A stretch of 64,000 nucleotides of DNA. Origin: Bacteroidota bacterium. Lineage in GTDB: Bacteria; Bacteroidota; Ignavibacteria; Tepidaquicellales; Tepidaquicellaceae. The position numbers and the translations under genes are program-made. Location of the stretch: contig JAFDZP010000002.1 in NCBI GenBank assembly GCA_018266835.1, positions 1,339,302-1,403,301 of the forward strand, read 5' to 3'. The number at the start of each line of letters is the position of its first letter. Position 1 is the first letter of the stretch. This document shows, one piece after another, positions 35,619-45,415 of this stretch. The notes under the pieces were generated by a model, which was not told the DNA's origin, did no database searches, and worked only from the letters and a program-made list of their open reading frames with translations.

Positions 35619-35684
35619 GAATTATTTAAAAATCTGATTGCGAAATCTTATTGCAGAAAAACTGTTTACAGGTAATACAACCGG

Positions 35685-37592
35685 ATGGAAGAAATAAAAA
35701 TAAATACAGAACTTTCCACTAAACTTGAAAATCTTCCTTCCACACCCGGAGTGTATCAGTTTAAGGATGAAAAAGGTAAGCTGCTATATGTAGGCAAGGC
35801 GAAGATTTTAAAAAACCGTGTCAGGCAATATTTCCAGTCACGTCCGCAGACAGGCCGTCTTTACACAATGATTTCAAAGATCCGTGACGTTGAAATTATA
35901 ACAACCGATACGGAAGTTGAAGCATTGATACTTGAGCTCAATTTAATAAACGAGTTGAAGCCGAGGTATAATGTAAATTTCAAAGACGATAAGTCTTACC
36001 CCTATATTGTAATCACAAACGAACCCTACCCGAGAGTATTTCCGACAAGAAAAAAACGTTCAGACGGCTCAAGATATTTCGGACCGTACACCGATGTGAA
36101 GAATATGCGATTTGCGCTGAAGTCAATCCGTGATATTTTTATGATACGTTCATGCAGTCTGAATTTAACCGATGAAAATATTGCTAAAGGAAAATTCAAA
36201 GTCTGTCTGGATTATCATATAAAGAAATGCGAAGGTCCCTGTGAAGGACTGGTTTCGAGAGAAGATTATAATTTAATGATAGATGAAGTTGCAAAGCTTC
36301 TGAATGGAAAAACATCATCGCTATTAAAAGAGATGAATCAGCGGATGAATTTTTATGCATCTGAAATGCTATTTGAAAAAGCTGCAAAGCTGCGGGATAG
36401 AATAAATGCAGTAGATGTTTATTCATCTAAACAAAAGATGGTAGATGATGAAATTATAGATAAAGATATTTTTGCATTTGAAAGACAGGATAACGACGGC
36501 TGCGGAATGGTTTTAAAAATCAGGGACGGTAAGGTAATAGGCAAGACGCATTTCTATATGAACAACATGCTGGAAAAAAACGATGAAGAGATAATTGAAA
36601 ATTTGCTGATGGAGTATTACAATAAAACTGATTTTGTCCCCGATGAAATTTATTTACAGAACGAACTTGAAAATCCCGATACTGTCAAAGACTGGCTTGA
36701 GAAAAGAAAAGGAAGCAGAGTAGATTTTGTAATTCCGAAAATAGGAGAGAAGTATAAGCTTGTCTTCATGGTGAAAAAGAATGCGAGACTGATGCTTGAT
36801 GAACTGATACTGACAAAGATGAAAAGAGATTTTACTCCGCCATCACTTGATGCATTGAAAAGAGATTTGAAGCTGACGAAACTACCTAGGAGAATCGAAT
36901 GTTATGATATATCACATATACAGGGTACGGATACTGTTGCCTCGATGGTAGTATTTTTTGACGGCAAGCCGAAGAAGTCGGATTACAGGAAGTTCAAAAT
37001 ACAGTCAGTCTCCAATGAAACGGGACAGCCCGATGATTTTCTTTCGATGAGAGAAGTTATATTCAGAAGATTTAAAAGATATGTTGAGCAGGAAGAAAAG
37101 AAAACAAAAGAAAATCCGGAAGAGGAAAAAAATTCTGATGAATCATTTTCAAGCATTCCTGACTTAGTAATAATTGACGGAGGCAAAGGCCAGCTTTCAT
37201 CTGCAGTACAGGTGCTTGATGATTTAGGAATAAAAAATTTGAACATAATAGGATTAGCGAAAAGATTAGAGGAAGTTTTTTTACCGGGAGATACAGATCC
37301 GCAGTCAATTCCGAAAACTTCAAGCGGATTAAAATTGTTACAAAGAGTAAGAGATGAAGCTCACAGGTTTGCGGTAACGTTCCATAAAAGCTTAAGAGAT
37401 AAAAGAACTTTATCATCAGAATTAACATCAATTCCGGGAATAGGAGATAAAGTTGCTAAGAAGTTGTTAACTCAATTCGGCTCAGTTGAAATGATTAAAG
37501 AAAAAATAAACAATGATTTTGAAACATTTGAAAAAACCATAGGGAAGAAGCTAAGTTTTTCGTTAAAAAATTATTTTTTTCCTGTTACGTAA
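35685..37592 (+). CDS. uvrC: Excinuclease ABC subunit C
   Basis: A 635-residue nuclease making both incisions in nucleotide excision repair. Domain order: GIY-YIG (about 15-95, with PGVYQF and LLYVGKAK), UvrB-binding UVR motif (about 210-245, FEKAAKLRDRI), the RNase H-like endonuclease region with CYDISHIQGT and VIIDGGKGQL, and two helix-hairpin-helix motifs at the C-terminus (SIPGIGDKVAKKLL, about 580-595). Length matches the family. Standing between mce and two VOC genes, it probably has its own promoter. Confidence 0.97.
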   Translation: MEEIKINTELSTKLENLPSTPGVYQFKDEKGKLLYVGKAKILKNRVRQYFQSRPQTGRLYTMISKIRDVEIITTDTEVEALILELNLINELKPRYNVNFKDDKSYPYIVITNEPYPRVFPTRKKRSDGSRYFGPYTDVKNMRFALKSIRDIFMIRSCSLNLTDENIAKGKFKVCLDYHIKKCEGPCEGLVSREDYNLMIDEVAKLLNGKTSSLLKEMNQRMNFYASEMLFEKAAKLRDRINAVDVYSSKQKMVDDEIIDKDIFAFERQDNDGCGMVLKIRDGKVIGKTHFYMNNMLEKNDEEIIENLLMEYYNKTDFVPDEIYLQNELENPDTVKDWLEKRKGSRVDFVIPKIGEKYKLVFMVKKNARLMLDELILTKMKRDFTPPSLDALKRDLKLTKLPRRIECYDISHIQGTDTVASMVVFFDGKPKKSDYRKFKIQSVSNETGQPDDFLSMREVIFRRFKRYVEQEEKKTKENPEEEKNSDESFSSIPDLVIIDGGKGQLSSAVQVLDDLGIKNLNIIGLAKRLEEVFLPGDTDPQSIPKTSSGLKLLQRVRDEAHRFAVTFHKSLRDKRTLSSELTSIPGIGDKVAKKLLTQFGSVEMIKEKINNDFETFEKTIGKKLSFSLKNYFFPVT

Positions 37593-37613
37593 AATATATT
37601 CTATTTATATTTT

Positions 37614-38030
37614 TTGATAAAATTCACCAATAAAAATAAAAAAAATTTGAGCAAGAAAACAACATCGGACACAAAAGAAAAAGCAGAAAAGACAGAAAAA
37701 AAAGAAATCAATTTTGAGTTCAGCCCTTACATAGCTCTTCAAGTCAGAGATTTTGACAAGGCTGTAGAGTTCTATAAAAACATTCTCGGTTTCGACTTGA
37801 TAAAGAAGTACCAGAAAGAGGCGCATTTCAAAAAAGGAAAAACAAATTTCTTTGTTGAAAAACAAAAACCGGGCAGAGTAATTTTAGAATTTAAAGTTGC
37901 AGAGTTTGACGAAGCAAAAGAACTGCTTGAAAGTCAGGGCTGCACAATTGTAATGTTGTACAATAAGAAGAGCGCGCTTTTCTTAGACCCTTATGGCGTA
38001 ACATTTCACATCTTCCAGGAACTGGAATAA
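37614..38030 (+). CDS. VOC-family protein (glyoxalase/bleomycin-resistance fold), copy 1
   Basis: A 138-residue protein. The first 35 residues are a Lys/Glu/Thr-rich tail (start here is TTG at 37614; a later start cannot be excluded) and the rest is one VOC half: FSPYIALQVRDFDKAVEFYKNILGF (about 36-60) and a closing FLDPYGVTFHIFQEL. No full metal triad is obvious, so enzymatic activity is uncertain. It is adjacent to and clearly homologous with the next gene; both lie just after uvrC. Confidence 0.8.
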   Translation: MIKFTNKNKKNLSKKTTSDTKEKAEKTEKKEINFEFSPYIALQVRDFDKAVEFYKNILGFDLIKKYQKEAHFKKGKTNFFVEKQKPGRVILEFKVAEFDEAKELLESQGCTIVMLYNKKSALFLDPYGVTFHIFQELE

Positions 38031-38045
38031 AACCACATACCAATA

Positions 38046-38363
38046 ATGAAATTCGAATTCAGCCCTTTTGTAGCAGTTGAAGTTAATGATTATGAAAGGG
38101 CATGTGATTACTATGAGAAAATTCTGGGTATGGAGCTTGTTAAGAAGCATCCGGTTGAATCTCATTTTAAAAGCGGCGAAATGAATTTTTTTGTATCGGG
38201 CACTGAGAAGAAAGAAATTTTTTTCGAGTTCAGAGTTGAAGATGCTGCAGAAGCAAAAAAACTGCTTGAGAAGAACGGATGCAAGGTTACAAATGTTTAC
38301 AGCGAGAAAAGTTTTTTAGTGAGTGACCCCTTCGGTTTAAATTATCACATCTTTCAGGAATAA
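38046..38363 (+). CDS. VOC-family protein, copy 2
   Basis: A 105-residue VOC domain with the same elements as its neighbour: FSPFVAVEVNDYERACDYYEKILGM at the start and VSDPFGLNYHIFQE at the end. It lacks the charged N-terminal tail. The pair probably arose by tandem duplication; spacing of 15 bp suggests a shared transcript. Two half-VOC proteins could dimerise. Function unknown. Confidence 0.82.
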   Translation: MKFEFSPFVAVEVNDYERACDYYEKILGMELVKKHPVESHFKSGEMNFFVSGTEKKEIFFEFRVEDAAEAKKLLEKNGCKVTNVYSEKSFLVSDPFGLNYHIFQE

Positions 38364-38373
38364 CAAGATTAAG

Positions 38374-39153
38374 TCATAATCCGTTTATTACCTGCATCAC
38401 AACATCAAATGCATGCGTAGTTATTTTATCGCTTCCCGAAAATGGATGGTCAAGATCATATATCAAAAATAACAGAAGCGCATTTACCGAGCATAGAGTA
38501 CCGACAAGAGTATAGTGCACTGCTGCGTTTTTCATTCCGAAAAAATAAGTGAAACCTACCGATACAACACCTCCGATTATCAGAACAATCCATATTATAA
38601 TAGGAACATTATTGGTTGCAGCTAAAATTCTTAATCTTCTTAATTCACTCAGTTGATTTAATCTGTCGATTGATTCCTCGTAGAATTTTGAATTCAAAGC
38701 AAACTGCTTATCTACTTTAGCATACAAATCAAAAAGCTTTGTCACAACCTTTGTTGCGCGGAAATCAAATTCACCTGCGGGAAGTTTCTGCCACTCGGCA
38801 TTAACAACGATATCGATATATTCCTTTACGGCATTTTTTATTTCTGTTCCGGATGGTTCAGGGAATTCCTGTGCATTAAAATATAACAGGTAAGTTTGTG
38901 TTGCTTCCATTTCTATATCTCGGGTTGAGGAATCAAATTCAGTCCAGGTTACGAATACTACAAAAGCAATGAGCACGGCATAGAGTAAACCAAAGGCATT
39001 AAAAAAGAATCCCCCGACTTCATGATTATCTTTCAAATAATCTTCGGTATATCTTTTTCTTACAAACTTCAATCCCAGGGTGGAAAGTAATACTGACATT
39101 ATAATTATAAGGGGAACGGCTAGATATAAAGGAAGGTCTAGTAAAAATTTCAT
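38374..39153 (-). CDS. DUF4239 family membrane protein
   Basis: A 259-residue protein when started at ATG 39153 (the frame extends to 39231, but the longer start adds an unusual basic leader). Two transmembrane helices near the N-terminus (FLLDLPLYLAVPLIIIMSVLL, NAFGLLYAVLIAFVVFVTW) are separated by a charged loop containing EVGGFFF. Two more C-terminal helices follow near 185-240 (IIIWIVLIIGGVVSVGFTYFFG, LVGTLCSVNALLLFLIYDLDHPF). This architecture is the bestrophin-like DUF4239 pattern. Role unknown. Confidence 0.85.
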   Translation of the reverse strand: MKFLLDLPLYLAVPLIIIMSVLLSTLGLKFVRKRYTEDYLKDNHEVGGFFFNAFGLLYAVLIAFVVFVTWTEFDSSTRDIEMEATQTYLLYFNAQEFPEPSGTEIKNAVKEYIDIVVNAEWQKLPAGEFDFRATKVVTKLFDLYAKVDKQFALNSKFYEESIDRLNQLSELRRLRILAATNNVPIIIWIVLIIGGVVSVGFTYFFGMKNAAVHYTLVGTLCSVNALLLFLIYDLDHPFSGSDKITTHAFDVVMQVINGL

Positions 39154-39229
39154 GCGTTCGTATTTTTTGAAATATATCAAATTTCTTTTTAAAAATTGGT
39201 GCGTATAAATTCCTATTAATTCAAGGGGC

Positions 39230-39255
39230 AAAACTTACGCCCCCTCGTAAGTTTT
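39230..39255. other. Perfect 10-bp hairpin upstream of the DUF4239 gene
   Basis: AAAACTTACG (39230-39239) pairs with CGTAAGTTTT (39246-39255). It lies in the divergent region between the DUF4239 and nitrilase genes. The same region holds a TATTACC/GGTAATA dyad near 39333-39350. Either may be an operator. Confidence 0.45.
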
Positions 39256-39427
39256 CACGTAAATTTATGATATTACAAATACAATTTTAGTAATGTAAAT
39301 ATGTAAAGCACTTAATACTTGTTACCACCTATTACCACTAATAGGTAATATTTCTTATTAGATATATTCCATGGGTAAAAATACTTAATTTATAATAATA
39401 GCATTTTCTAAATTAATTCTTTTAATT

Positions 39428-40219
39428 ATGAAAATCGGATTCTTTCAGTTTCAGCCCACACAAAACGACGTTAAAGCAAACGCCGAAAAAATTTACGACT
39501 CTCTCATAGATAAAGATTTTGATTTAATAGTTCTGCCGGAGCTTGCCAACTCAGGCTATATGTTTTCAAGCGCAGATGAACTTGACCACGCTTCAGAAAA
39601 TATTCCCAGCGGAGTTTTCTCACAAACCATGCTTGAGCTTGCCAAAAAGAAAAATGCTTATATAGTCTCGGGAATCTGTGAAAAATTTATTTTTGAATAT
39701 TTCAATTCTTCAATTTTATATTGTCCTGACGGTACATATAAAATCTATCGCAAGCTTCATTTGTTTGATTCAGAAAAAAAATGGTTCACTCCCGGTAATA
39801 TGCCGCTTGAGGCATACGAAATTCATCTTACAAAAATTGGAATGATGGTATGCTTCGACTGGATTTTTCCCGAGACTGCGCGAACACTTGCTCTCAAAGG
39901 AGCAAAGATAATCTGTCATCCGTCTAACCTTGTTATGCCTTACTGCCAGCAGGCAATGTTCACAAGAGCTTTAGAAAACCATGTCTTCACAATTACCGCT
40001 AACAGAATCGGCAGCGATAAAGACAGCAGCGGCAATGAATTATTTTTTACGGGTGAGAGTGTTATTGTTTCTCCTAAAGGAGAATATCTTGCAAGGGCAT
40101 CAAAGGATAAAGAGGAATGTATTATAGTAGATATAAATATTTCTGAAGCGGACGATAAAAATATAAACGAAAATAATAACTTATTCGGTGACAGGAGAAT
40201 GGGATTTTATGAGCTGTGA
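39428..40219 (+). CDS. Nitrilase-superfamily carbon-nitrogen hydrolase
   Basis: A 263-residue amidase-type enzyme. The catalytic triad is visible: Glu38 in LPELANSGY, Lys109 in YRKLHLFD and Cys142 in GMMVCFDWIFPE. Its length and the LHLFD signature fit the omega-amidase/aliphatic-amidase branch rather than nitrilases proper. It hydrolyses small amides to carboxylate and ammonia in the cytoplasm; the substrate is not determined. Monocistronic, divergent from the DUF4239 gene. Confidence 0.9.
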   Translation: MKIGFFQFQPTQNDVKANAEKIYDSLIDKDFDLIVLPELANSGYMFSSADELDHASENIPSGVFSQTMLELAKKKNAYIVSGICEKFIFEYFNSSILYCPDGTYKIYRKLHLFDSEKKWFTPGNMPLEAYEIHLTKIGMMVCFDWIFPETARTLALKGAKIICHPSNLVMPYCQQAMFTRALENHVFTITANRIGSDKDSSGNELFFTGESVIVSPKGEYLARASKDKEECIIVDINISEADDKNINENNNLFGDRRMGFYEL

Positions 40220-40224
40220 AATCT

Positions 40225-40353
40225 AATCACTGATTACACTGATTTTCCATGATTGAAATGATTTTGAATCGTTTTAAAATTTAATTGCCTAAAATCATTT
40301 GTACCCATAAATATTTTCTTTAAAATCATTTTACATCTGTGTAATCAATGATT
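40225..40353. repeat. Inverted-repeat-bounded intergenic element, copy 1
   Basis: Left end AATCACTGATTACACTGATT (40225-40244); right end ATCTGTGTAATCAATGATT (40335-40353), reverse-complementary in the core TGATTACAC/GTGTAATCA. The interior is AT-rich with several AAATCATTT-type words. A related element is at 40791-40889. Confidence 0.6.
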
Positions 40354-40360
40354 CTAATTT

Positions 40361-40672
40361 TCATTCCCACTCTTTGCACATTGAATAATAAGTTTTAGAT
40401 TCGCCTGTTATTCTTCCGAAAGATATTATATAGTGAGTGGAATCTTTCAGGTCGTAAAAGACGGGACTTGATTCATCGTAATTTTTGAATACCTCTGATA
40501 AGCTGGACGGGTAACGGTGGTGTTTTTCTTTGAAAGCTTCTATCTGTTCAATATATTTCTCAGCGCTTTTTCTGAACCGGGATTCTTTTGCGGGAAAATC
40601 TATAAAAGAAGCTACCGATAAGAAAAACCAAAATGCAAAAACGATCAGATATATTTCACTTCTTGTAATCAT
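40361..40672 (-). CDS. Small membrane-anchored protein of unknown function
   Basis: The frame is open from 40720; the ATG at 40672 starts the most natural N-terminus (MITRSEIYLIVFAFWFFLSV), giving 103 residues. One transmembrane helix (about 5-22) is followed by a soluble tail containing IEAFKEKHHRYPSSLSEVF, a pattern shared with the C-terminal parts of pseudopilin and secretion-related small proteins. No cysteine or catalytic motif. It lies between two copies of the intergenic repeat. Uncertain family; coding nature fairly likely. Confidence 0.65.
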   Translation of the reverse strand: MITRSEIYLIVFAFWFFLSVASFIDFPAKESRFRKSAEKYIEQIEAFKEKHHRYPSSLSEVFKNYDESSPVFYDLKDSTHYIISFGRITGESKTYYSMCKEWE

Positions 40673-40790
40673 ATCTTCACACATAAAATTAAACTGAACA
40701 CCTTTTAAAAAAGTGCCCAAAGGTTAAAACTTTAATGTGTAATTCCAATCGTATTACAAGGTAGTGAGAAAGAACGCTAATAACAACTTG

Positions 40791-40889
40791 AATCACTGAT
40801 TACACAGATACAGTATCACTCGAATGATAAGTGAACATCTTTTAAATATTAATTATATCCATCATTTCCAATCAGTGTAATCAGCGGTT
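40791..40889. repeat. Inverted-repeat-bounded intergenic element, copy 2
   Basis: Left end AATCACTGATTACACAGAT (40791-40809); right end AATCAGTGTAATCAGCGGTT (40870-40889). The left end is nearly identical to that of the element at 40225. The interior is different and shorter, so only the ends are conserved. Confidence 0.6.
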
Positions 40890-40895
40890 AAAGAT

Positions 40896-43022
40896 TTACT
40901 TTATTAAAACCATCTTCTTTGTCTCTGTAAACCCATCTGTTTTCAGAGTGTAAAAATAAATTCCGCTTGGCAGATTAAATTCTGTTGAATTAAAATCCAT
41001 AGCATAGCTTCCCGCATTTTGTTTTTCGTTAACAAGTGTAGCAACTTCTTTCCCGAGTAAATCATAAACTTTCAGCGATACAAATCCTGAAGATTTTATT
41101 TCGTAATTTATTTTTGTAGTAGGATTGAACGGATTGGGATAATTTTGGTGAAGTAGAAATTGTTCAGGTATTTGTGATGAAATCTGAGAAGCGAATATAC
41201 TACCGCCGGTAGTGGTTTTAATTATTACTCCCCCGGAACCGACGATCCAACCGGTGTTATCATTTACAAAATTAATTGAATTTAATTGAGTTCCCGATAG
41301 ATTACTTACATCAAACCAGGTTTCGCCCGTGTTAGTTGTTTTTATAATTTTTCCATCGTCACCAACGCACCAACCTGTCAATTCGTTTGTGAATTTAATA
41401 TCGTTCAGCCAATCAGAAGAATGAACGGTCCGCCAATTCATACCCCCATTAGTTGATTTCATTATTTTATTGCTAAGTATAAAGCCTGTGGTTGAGTTGA
41501 TAAAGTTAACATGAAAACTCACTTCAGGAATTACAGCAGATGCCCAAGATGCTCCCCCATTATTTGTTATTTGAATTTTAGGGTTTTGATAATTCTCATG
41601 TGAAAGAACCCATCCCGTTGAAGTGTTTTTAAATTGGATATCTGTCAGATAATAACTTCCGGGTGAATTGACTGAAGTCCACGATGCTCCGCCATTTATA
41701 GTGCTTCTTATTCTTCCAATATCATCACAAACCCATCCGGTAGAATTATTTAAAAAAAACAAAGAATTAATTCTTACACCTCCTGATGCAAGAACTTCTG
41801 TCCAGCTCTGTCCAGCATTTGTGGATCTCAATATAAATGAAAAATAAGGAGGTATTCCACCGGGCGAATCAAGTAGATTTAGTAAAATATTTTCCGTAGA
41901 AAGAAATATTATTTTATCTGAATAAGCGGCTGAATATGAACCATACGAACTTTGTATCCAGTCTTCACCTCCAGTGCTGGTTTTTAAAATAAGATTATTC
42001 CATCCAACACAGATACCGGTTAAATCATTAATAAAATTTACACCGGAAAGAGTATTAAAAGCAGAAGTGTTTAAATGCGTTACATTCCAATTAATTCCCA
42101 TATCAGTTGTTTTTAAAACAGAATTACTTTTAGACGAAGCGAACAAAGTTAATGAATCTATTACATAAAGTGATGTGAGGTATAGTGAACTATTGGCATA
42201 ATATGAAATCCAGCTTTCCCCGCTATTTGTAGTTTTAAAAATTTTCCCTTCGCTTCCGCAGGTGTAACCTGTTTTATCATTTAAAAAATACAATGAAGTT
42301 AATACTCCTGCAGGTATATAATTTTGCTGAACAATCCAATTTATCCCCATATTAGTAGTTTTTAAAACCCTTGTTCCTTGCGCGCCCCAGCCCAACGAAT
42401 CATTTATGAAAAACACTTGCCTCATATCACCAATAGTTGATATTGTTTCTATCCATGATACCCCGCCATCAGTTGTTTTGTAGTAATCGTTCGTTCCTGT
42501 AATTATACCTACATTGTCATTAAAAAAATTTATATCTGTCAGAGAACTCGATGTAGATTGTTGTCTTTGCACAAACCAATTTATACCGCCATTTGTTGTT
42601 TTTAAAATAGATAGACCATAACCGCATACAAATCCCGTTTGCGAATTAATAAATTTTATAGAACTTAAATTTGAAGAGAATAAGCTGTTTTGTAATATCC
42701 AATTTTGTCCACCGTTAATGGTTTTCAGAATTTTACCTGAACTTCCTGCAGCCCAACCTGTCAGTTCATTTAAAAAATAAAATTTGTTTACAGAAAATTC
42801 TAAGTTATTATATTGAAGTATCCAGTTTGATCCTTTGTCTATAGTTTTTAAAATTGTTCCGTTGTTACCACCTAACCAACCTGTATTTGAATTTATAAAT
42901 GTTATACAGTTGAAGCTAGAACCGAAAGGATGCGGATTTTGTACAATCCACCCGCTTTGCCCAAATAAATTTCCCGTAGTTAAAAAAAAGACTAAACATA
43001 GAAATAACTTTTGCTTTTTCAT
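40896..43022 (-). CDS. Ycf48-like propeller secreted protein with T9SS signal (cluster gene A)
   Basis: A 708-residue protein. A signal peptide (about 1-21) precedes about thirteen Ycf48/BNR repeats of 40-45 residues with the turn KTTNGGxNW and a GFxxG/GWxxG strand (for example ILKTINGGQNWILQ, VLKTTNMGINW, IIKTTNTGETW). The C-terminal T9SS signal has the shared cassette sequence (see findings): from NYPNPFNP through YDLLGKEVATLVNEKQNAG and SGIYFYTLK. It is the last gene of a five-gene leftward series. Proteins of this build are surface-exposed; ligand unknown. Confidence 0.88.
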   Translation of the reverse strand: MKKQKLFLCLVFFLTTGNLFGQSGWIVQNPHPFGSSFNCITFINSNTGWLGGNNGTILKTIDKGSNWILQYNNLEFSVNKFYFLNELTGWAAGSSGKILKTINGGQNWILQNSLFSSNLSSIKFINSQTGFVCGYGLSILKTTNGGINWFVQRQQSTSSSLTDINFFNDNVGIITGTNDYYKTTDGGVSWIETISTIGDMRQVFFINDSLGWGAQGTRVLKTTNMGINWIVQQNYIPAGVLTSLYFLNDKTGYTCGSEGKIFKTTNSGESWISYYANSSLYLTSLYVIDSLTLFASSKSNSVLKTTDMGINWNVTHLNTSAFNTLSGVNFINDLTGICVGWNNLILKTSTGGEDWIQSSYGSYSAAYSDKIIFLSTENILLNLLDSPGGIPPYFSFILRSTNAGQSWTEVLASGGVRINSLFFLNNSTGWVCDDIGRIRSTINGGASWTSVNSPGSYYLTDIQFKNTSTGWVLSHENYQNPKIQITNNGGASWASAVIPEVSFHVNFINSTTGFILSNKIMKSTNGGMNWRTVHSSDWLNDIKFTNELTGWCVGDDGKIIKTTNTGETWFDVSNLSGTQLNSINFVNDNTGWIVGSGGVIIKTTTGGSIFASQISSQIPEQFLLHQNYPNPFNPTTKINYEIKSSGFVSLKVYDLLGKEVATLVNEKQNAGSYAMDFNSTEFNLPSGIYFYTLKTDGFTETKKMVLIK

Positions 43023-43140
43023 AGCATTGTTATTTTAAATTTGAAGTGTATGAAAATGTAATGAAGAAAAGAAAAAATAGCAACTTAAATAATTAGTGCG
43101 TAAATAATTCGCAAAATTACAGAGAGGGATATATACTAAA

Positions 43141-43179
43141 ATCCCTGATTACATTATCTTCATCAAAGCAATCAGGGAT
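43141..43179 (-). terminator. Terminator-like hairpin after cluster gene B
   Basis: ATCCCTGATT (43141-43150) pairs with AATCAGGGAT (43170-43179). On the minus strand it is followed by TTTTAG. It lies 10 bases beyond the stop of the 43189-45288 gene and shares CTGATTAC with the intergenic repeats near 40.3 and 40.8 kb. Confidence 0.65.
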
Positions 43180-43188
43180 CTTTAAAAT

Positions 43189-45288
43189 TTATTTTATTAA
43201 AACCATCTTCTTTGTATCAACAAACCCATCCGTACTCAATGTATAATAATAAATTCCGCTTGGCAGATTAAATTCTGTTGAATTAAAATCCATAGCATAG
43301 CTTCCCGCATTTTGTTTTTCGTTAACAAGTGTAGCAACTTCTTTCCCGAGTAAATCATAAACTTTCAGCGATACAAATCCTGAAGATTTTATTTCATAAT
43401 TTATTTTCGTTGTAGGATTGAACGGATTGGGGTAGTTTTGGGAGAGGGAAATATTATCGGGTATAATATTCCCTATAGACCGAATAAAGGAAGTTCCTCC
43501 GCTGGTAGATCTGAGAATTATTCCTCCAGTTCCGCATATCCACCCGGTGTTTATATCGATGAAATGAAGACTGTAGAGCTGTTCATGAGTTCCGGTATCA
43601 TATTTTTTCCAGTTAGCTCCTCCGTTTGTAGTTCGTACCAAAGCACCATTATCTCCGCAAGCCCATCCATAATTTTCATTCAGAAAATAAATCGTCCATA
43701 GAGGATCAATTGTAGCTCCATCTTGTGTAAACCAGTTTACTCCCCCGTTAGTAGTCTTATACACACCTCCAAAATATTTTGTAAGCCAGCCAGTAGTTTC
43801 GTTTACAAATGATATTGAATTTATCTGCCTTACTATCCCTCCCGGAGGAACATTATAATGTTCCCAATTAGATCCGCCGTTAGTGGTTTTTAAAATTTCA
43901 GAATTAGCATCACACATAAATCCCGTATTGGAATTTATAAATTGCAGCTGAAACGGACTCAAGCTTCCTGATGAACAAATTGTATCCCAATTAACGCCTC
44001 CGTCAGAAGATTTGTAAATTTTCCCATAATCTGTGCTGAACCAGCCGAGAGATTTATTTATAAAAAAAACAGGACGAATCTCGTCATAGCGGGTAAGGAC
44101 AGATTTAATCCATGTAATTCCGCCGTCTTTTGTTCTCAGGATAAATGAACTATCGCTTATTGAATTATATCCTGCTATCCATCCATTTAATGAGTCAAGA
44201 AAGCACCCACTTTTAAAACTTAAATCTTCGTGAGTGCCGCTGTTCAGCGGGAGCCAGTTCACTCCGCTGTTGGTGGTTTTATAAATATTACCACCTCCGC
44301 CTGCAGCCCACCCTGTAGTATTATTTATAAAATTTATTGAAGCAAGATAATCACCTGTACCATTTGATTTTATCTGCCAGTGTTTTCCCGAATCCGATGT
44401 AAAAATTATTTTACCTCCATAGCCGACTGCCCATCCGACTACTCCGAAAAAATTTATAGAATATAATTCATCATAGATTTGCGTATTCTGCAGTATCCAG
44501 TTTACTCCGCTGTTAGTGGTATGTAATACCATTCCATTTTGACCGCAGATAAATACATTAAGTGAGTCCTGAATGAAAATAGAATTCAGTCTTCCTGTAA
44601 CACCGCTTTGATGCATCTGCCAGGTGCTTCCGAAGTCAGTTGTTTTATAAATTCGTCCGGTATCACCTGAAGCCCACCCTGAGCCGTTCTGCATTAACTT
44701 AACTGAATAAAGTGCTGCGGGATTGCTGAGGACGGTTTGCCAGTTAATTCCACCGTTTGTGGTTTTTCCAATTACGCCAATATAGCTGCAAGCGACTCCG
44801 AGATTTTCATTATTAAAATGGAGAGAAGTAACTGCCGGAACGGATGCACCTGAGAGCCAGTTATTACCTCCGTTAGTTGTTCTGTAAATTCCGTTATCTC
44901 CTATCCATCCTGTGTTTTCATTAGCGAAAAAAATTGTACGGGGAAACTGTGAATAGCTTGGCAGCGAAAGAGGGAACCAGGAATTTCCTGAATCGGTGGT
45001 TTTGTATAATTTTCCGTTATATCCCACAACCCATCCTGTAGATGAATTCAAAAAATATAATGCAGACATGGTTTCATTTATTCCGACAACAAATGGAGTC
45101 CAGTTAATACCTGCGTTAGATGTTTTTAAAACTAATCCGGATTGGCCTGCTGCTAAAAAAGTCTGACTATTAATTATTGCTGAACCGTAGAGGTCTGAAT
45201 TAGTCGGATAGGGTGATTGCTGAATCCATTGAGTGTATCCGAAATTTGAGATACACAATAAAATAATTACTAAAAGAATCTTTTTCAT
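43189..45288 (-). CDS. Ycf48-like propeller secreted protein with T9SS signal (cluster gene B)
   Basis: A 699-residue protein with the same architecture as gene A: signal peptide (about 1-19), about thirteen Ycf48/BNR repeats (VLKTSNAGINW, LYKTTDSGNSW, IYRTTNGGNNW, and similar), then the T9SS signal. Its N-terminal and repeat regions differ clearly from gene A, while the T9SS cassette DNA is identical over 148 bp. It is 166 bp upstream of gene A. Confidence 0.88.
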   Translation of the reverse strand: MKKILLVIILLCISNFGYTQWIQQSPYPTNSDLYGSAIINSQTFLAAGQSGLVLKTSNAGINWTPFVVGINETMSALYFLNSSTGWVVGYNGKLYKTTDSGNSWFPLSLPSYSQFPRTIFFANENTGWIGDNGIYRTTNGGNNWLSGASVPAVTSLHFNNENLGVACSYIGVIGKTTNGGINWQTVLSNPAALYSVKLMQNGSGWASGDTGRIYKTTDFGSTWQMHQSGVTGRLNSIFIQDSLNVFICGQNGMVLHTTNSGVNWILQNTQIYDELYSINFFGVVGWAVGYGGKIIFTSDSGKHWQIKSNGTGDYLASINFINNTTGWAAGGGGNIYKTTNSGVNWLPLNSGTHEDLSFKSGCFLDSLNGWIAGYNSISDSSFILRTKDGGITWIKSVLTRYDEIRPVFFINKSLGWFSTDYGKIYKSSDGGVNWDTICSSGSLSPFQLQFINSNTGFMCDANSEILKTTNGGSNWEHYNVPPGGIVRQINSISFVNETTGWLTKYFGGVYKTTNGGVNWFTQDGATIDPLWTIYFLNENYGWACGDNGALVRTTNGGANWKKYDTGTHEQLYSLHFIDINTGWICGTGGIILRSTSGGTSFIRSIGNIIPDNISLSQNYPNPFNPTTKINYEIKSSGFVSLKVYDLLGKEVATLVNEKQNAGSYAMDFNSTEFNLPSGIYYYTLSTDGFVDTKKMVLIK

Positions 45289-45415
45289 AAGATAAATTTC
45301 TCAAAGCTATTAATTTAACAGGTAAGAACAAAAGATTTTTTAAGCGAAAAACACAGAAAATAAACTGCTGTTAAATATGAAATAAACCCTAAAACTATAG
45401 CCTGTATTATAATTA

